Assembly: GCA_903905065.1 (NCBI GenBank)
Contig: CAIVEW010000040.1
Location: 21,626-85,625, forward strand
Direction: 5' to 3'
DNA length: 64,000 bases
Source: an uncultured Bacteroidota bacterium
GTDB lineage: Bacteria > Bacteroidota > Bacteroidia > Chitinophagales > Chitinophagaceae
A program made the position numbers and the translations under genes. Below, one piece after another: positions 61,052 through 64,000 of the stretch. Positions within the stretch are counted from its first letter, which is position 1. Each line of letters opens with the position of its first letter. A model generated the notes under the pieces. It did not search any database, was not told where the DNA came from, and saw only the letters and a program-made list of their open reading frames with translations.

Positions 61052-61807
61052 CTATCTTTTGAAGGCATCCAATTGCGCCTGGTAAACCTTGCTCAGGTCC
61101 GCCAGGTTCTTGTTGTAAGCTCTCATACCTACTGTAGCCGCTTCAAATTCCTTCAGCATTGTCGCAGAAGACTGCGTCATCTGGTTGATAGCAACAAGTG
61201 TCTGAGAAAACTGGCCGAAACTCTTGTTCATTTCGCCCATATTTTTCGAGAACATCTTTATTCCCTCATCGGCAGCCTGCAGGTCCTTTATCATACCCTG
61301 GGATGCAGTGCTGATTTGGCCAATAGAGACCAGGGCTGTATTGAGCTGGCCAAAACCACCGGAAACCGCCGCGATATTGTCGCGGAATTTCTTAACGTCG
61401 CTAGTGGTTGTCTCCATTTCTTTAATGAGCGCCTGGGTAACATTGAACGAGCCGGCTATCTGGTTAACAGAGTCAACAGTTTTTGTAAAATTTTCAAAAC
61501 CGGAGGTCAACCGCTCAATAACTTTGGGAGTTATTGATGTAGCAAGCAATTCATCGATCTTACCGCTTGCTGCTGCTGCTCTTGGAGCTGCTGCTGGCGC
61601 CTCATCTTCTTCTGCCGACATAGCCGCGAAACCAAGAATCAAGAATAGGAATGCCTCTGTACAAAGACCGATGGCGATCATATACTCACCACCAGGCAGA
61701 TGGAGTATCTTAAACATCAATCCGACAATTACCACGCTGGCTCCCCAGGAGATAACGCTATTAAGTCCAATTTTCTTTCTTCCTGCTTGCTGTTGGTTAC
61801 TGCTCAT
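61052..61807 (-). CDS. gldL: Gliding motility / T9SS motor protein GldL (PorL)
   Basis: 251 residues, two N-terminal spans (VISWGASVVIVGLMFKILHL, YMIAIGLCTEAFLFLILGFA) and a long cytoplasmic coiled-coil-like tail. Glu in the second span (GLCTEAF) is the conserved residue linked in the literature to proton conduction by GldL-M. Gly-Glu in LPGGEYMIAIG is also conserved. It forms the inner-membrane motor of T9SS. Confidence 0.97.
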   Translation of the reverse strand: MSSNQQQAGRKKIGLNSVISWGASVVIVGLMFKILHLPGGEYMIAIGLCTEAFLFLILGFAAMSAEEDEAPAAAPRAAAASGKIDELLATSITPKVIERLTSGFENFTKTVDSVNQIAGSFNVTQALIKEMETTTSDVKKFRDNIAAVSGGFGQLNTALVSIGQISTASQGMIKDLQAADEGIKMFSKNMGEMNKSFGQFSQTLVAINQMTQSSATMLKEFEAATVGMRAYNKNLADLSKVYQAQLDAFKR

Positions 61808-61903
61808 AGTTGTTTTTGAATTTGTTAGTGACGATTAAATTTTCAGGTTAAAATTATTGTTTTAATGTAAAAGAGATTTGTTAATTATTTGTTACTATTA
61901 TCG

Positions 61904-63559
61904 CTAATTACGGGAAATTATTTTTTTAGCCTGGTTCTTTACACTACCAGTATTTTTTCTACGTGTTGCTACAGATTTGTTAAGTATTTCGGGCGCAGGT
62001 AACACACATCTGAACCCAATGTAGCTATGCGAATTATTTTGTATCTCGTTATCGCGGGTGTAGGGGCTGAGCGCACGGGCGTTGCTCATAAATGAACCCC
62101 CGCGAACCACTTTACGTTTCATGGCATCGGCTTCGGTAGTATCGGCATCATACAACAGCACCGGGTTTACGTCTGAAATGAATGCGAAGGCTGAGGGGCT
62201 GTAAGCATCAAGCGTCCATTCGGCAACATTGCCGATCATGTTATAGATACCGAACTCATTTGGAGAATAGGACATAACCGGCAAGGTGAACGTGCCACCG
62301 TCGTCGTTATACTCACCTTCTTCCTGTTTGAAGTTTTCGAGGAAACGGCCATCGCGGTCGCGGTCGATGCCACCACTTTCTTTGGCGCCACGTACCTTGG
62401 CTGCAGCCAGGGTATTAACCGAGGTGCTATCGTGCGCTACACTGTCACGGACAACTATTGTACTATCCAATATGGGTGCCGGAGCTGTGCTATCGGGCGC
62501 GGGTGGCGGCGGTACGTCATTGTCATTATTCGTCTGATCGAGCAGAGGATTACCATTCATATCTCCGCCAGCGGCATAAACCCACTGGGCCTCCGAAGGA
62601 AGGCTGTAATTTAAGCGGTAATATTTGAGGTAGTCAGCGATCCATTCATAATTAGACGATGCCTTGGAACGCCAGTAAGCATATGCCCGGGCTTGTTTCC
62701 AGGTAACACCAACTACGGGATAGTCATCAAAAGGAGGCGTAGTAAAGTAGTTCTCAACCAGGATATCAACCTGTGCATTGGTAAGGTCTTTAACCCATAT
62801 TCTTTCATCCGGGTAAACGTTTACGGTCTCGTATGCCATCTCTCCGACTTTCGCTTTGGGATTTGTACCTAATGACCTTACGTAAGCGTAAGTGAACATG
62901 TAAAGTTCCTGGCGGATCTTTCCATCGGCATCAAGCATCGGAGCGATCTTCTTCTTCATGTCCTCATCAGGGTTCTCGAAAATTTCTTTGTGGTTTACTT
63001 TCGACCAGTTAATCCGGCGCTTAGCCCAGTTAGTCGTGTCCTTTGCCGGAGCGGCATCGGCCATGTCTTTCTGAATGAAATTCAGCGAGTCTTTCCCCGA
63101 CGTATCACTGGTGCTCTTTGCCGCGCTTTTCTTCTCATCCTCTTCCTTAGCCTTTGGAGCAGGCTCGTCATAAAAATACTTTTCGTCTTTTATGTAACCT
63201 TTTATGGCTATCGAATCAATAACCCATTCAGTAAACAACCTGTATTGCTGGTTGGTAGTCTCTGTTTTATCAATGTAAAATGACGTAAGGCTGACTCTTT
63301 TTTTGCTGGTCGTATCCGTAGATGATTGGCTGTACCTGATAGTTACGGAGCCTCCGGGAATATACACCATGCCTGGAGGTGCCGCCAGCGTAGTGTGCCT
63401 GAACGGAATAACAGGCCTCGTGCGAGACTTTACGACATTTGGATTCTGAGCGGGGTCCTGGGCGTTAGGATGACTTTTTTGGGCAAAGCAAACACTAGAT
63501 AAAGAGGAAGCCACGGTAAACAAAGCTACAGTAAACAGGAAAAATCTCTTTATGTACAT
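61904..63559 (-). CDS. gldK: Gliding motility / T9SS protein GldK (PorK)
   Basis: 551 residues from ATG 63559. The formylglycine-generating-enzyme/sulfatase-modifying fold runs along it: PPGMVYIPGGSVTIRYSQSS, SFYIDKTETTNQQYRLFTEW, YPVVGVTWKQARAYAYWRSK, LPSEAQWVYAAGGDMNGN, EFGIYNMIGNVAEWTLDAYS and RKVVRGGSFMSNARAL. GldK is an outer-membrane-associated ring component, normally a lipoprotein. The signal here is MYIKRFFLFTVALFTVASSL, then SSVCFAQ: a Cys is present, but V at -1 is not the usual G/A/S, so lipidation is uncertain. A ~55-residue Pro/Ala-rich insertion (VPPPPAPDSTAPAPIL) is unusual. First gene of the operon. Confidence 0.95.
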   Translation of the reverse strand: MYIKRFFLFTVALFTVASSLSSVCFAQKSHPNAQDPAQNPNVVKSRTRPVIPFRHTTLAAPPGMVYIPGGSVTIRYSQSSTDTTSKKRVSLTSFYIDKTETTNQQYRLFTEWVIDSIAIKGYIKDEKYFYDEPAPKAKEEDEKKSAAKSTSDTSGKDSLNFIQKDMADAAPAKDTTNWAKRRINWSKVNHKEIFENPDEDMKKKIAPMLDADGKIRQELYMFTYAYVRSLGTNPKAKVGEMAYETVNVYPDERIWVKDLTNAQVDILVENYFTTPPFDDYPVVGVTWKQARAYAYWRSKASSNYEWIADYLKYYRLNYSLPSEAQWVYAAGGDMNGNPLLDQTNNDNDVPPPPAPDSTAPAPILDSTIVVRDSVAHDSTSVNTLAAAKVRGAKESGGIDRDRDGRFLENFKQEEGEYNDDGGTFTLPVMSYSPNEFGIYNMIGNVAEWTLDAYSPSAFAFISDVNPVLLYDADTTEADAMKRKVVRGGSFMSNARALSPYTRDNEIQNNSHSYIGFRCVLPAPEILNKSVATRRKNTGSVKNQAKKIISRN

Positions 63560-64000
63560 ACAAATTATTTTTACTTTTTTAATTAATTGCCCTCTCAATA
63601 ATAAAGCTAAGATATTATTTTCAATAGGCACATTATTTGGAGGCAAATATTATCATTAAGCACACAGAGCGAAGGAAATTAACCAACTATTAATTTTCGC
63701 TTAACTAACTATATACTAAGTCAAATTTGCATCGATAATAACAACGTCTAAAGAAAAAAATAACATGGTGAGACAGTCCTCACCTAATTTGCGTAAAGAT
63801 AAATAAGTTCTTGTAAACGCAAAAAATATTTCTACCATCAATTGTACTTATCCACACCTAAATAACGCCCTTCGAAGTGCATTATTTTGGCAGTTTTCGA
63901 GGACATTTTCTTGTGTGTCTAATATGAAGTTTTTTTGATGATATGAAAATATTTTTATTTGTATATCAGCGCGATCTTTTCTTCAGACAATTTTAATCAA
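63560..64000. other. AT-rich upstream region of gldK to the window edge
   Basis: No gene. It contains AT-rich tracts (e.g. 63676-63730 and 63810-63840) and must hold the operon promoter; no perfect TAnnTTTG on the minus strand stood out. Confidence 0.45.

Overview
The window comes from a member of the Bacteroidota, most likely a Chitinophagaceae-like or related gliding-type bacterium. The evidence is a complete gldK-gldL-gldM-gldN block (type IX secretion and gliding motor), several proteins with type A or type B T9SS C-terminal sorting domains, promoters of the TTTG-N19-TAnnTTTG type, few recognisable Shine-Dalgarno sequences, and palindromic interspersed repeats of the kind common in this phylum. 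Species cannot be determined from the sequence alone. || Region 1 (1-12241) is a mobile-element hotspot at a tRNA-Asn gene. A 46-bp piece of the tRNA 3' end (497-542) is repeated at 10800-10845 and brackets a roughly 10.3-kb island. The island has a tyrosine recombinase at its right end, an HUH rolling-circle-type Rep protein with a small HTH protein at its left end, identical 24-bp subterminal repeats, lipoproteins, an 81-bp tandem repeat array, and several gene fragments: the C-terminus of a type III restriction subunit, the 3' half of a second near-identical integrase, and a T9SS surface-protein tail. Beyond attR lie an older truncated integrase and a truncated PAS gene fused tail to tail, marking an earlier insertion and deletion. 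|| Region 2 (12242-25552) is mostly housekeeping: a HEAT-like protein, HU, an OppC-type permease, a secreted M28 peptidase, malate dehydrogenase, an RmlD-like reductase, two tandem paralogous membrane proteins, a DUF2520 protein, PlsC-type acyltransferase, uracil-DNA glycosylase, a RelE-type toxin-antitoxin pair, a fatty acid desaturase and an ABC-2 exporter. || Region 3 (25791-37672) is a 12-kb run of ten same-strand genes that looks like one surface-carbohydrate locus: a 911-residue multi-spanning protein with a C-terminal LamG-like domain, HAD phosphatase, phosphoribosyltransferase-like protein, NDP-sugar epimerase, a NeuB-SAF-cupin fusion, AraD, a ThDP enzyme, an FkbM methyltransferase, a GtrB/DPM1-like glycosyltransferase and a GtrA flippase-like protein, closed by a strong hairpin. 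Inference: it makes an unusual sugar and transfers it, through a lipid carrier, to a surface glycan. This is the best candidate for undescribed chemistry in the window. || Region 4 (37739-57526) mixes T9SS-exported NHL-repeat proteins, an OafA-type acyltransferase, era, a D-cysteine desulfhydrase-like PLP enzyme, a dicarboxylate symporter, a lipoprotein-export-like ABC pair, a TMTC-like membrane TPR protein, a PIN toxin-antitoxin pair, an acyl-CoA ligase and a large Ig/NHL adhesin-like protein, with many short palindromic repeats between genes. Region 5 (57527-64000) is the gldKLMN operon on the minus strand, followed by an outer-membrane beta-barrel gene and a terminator.
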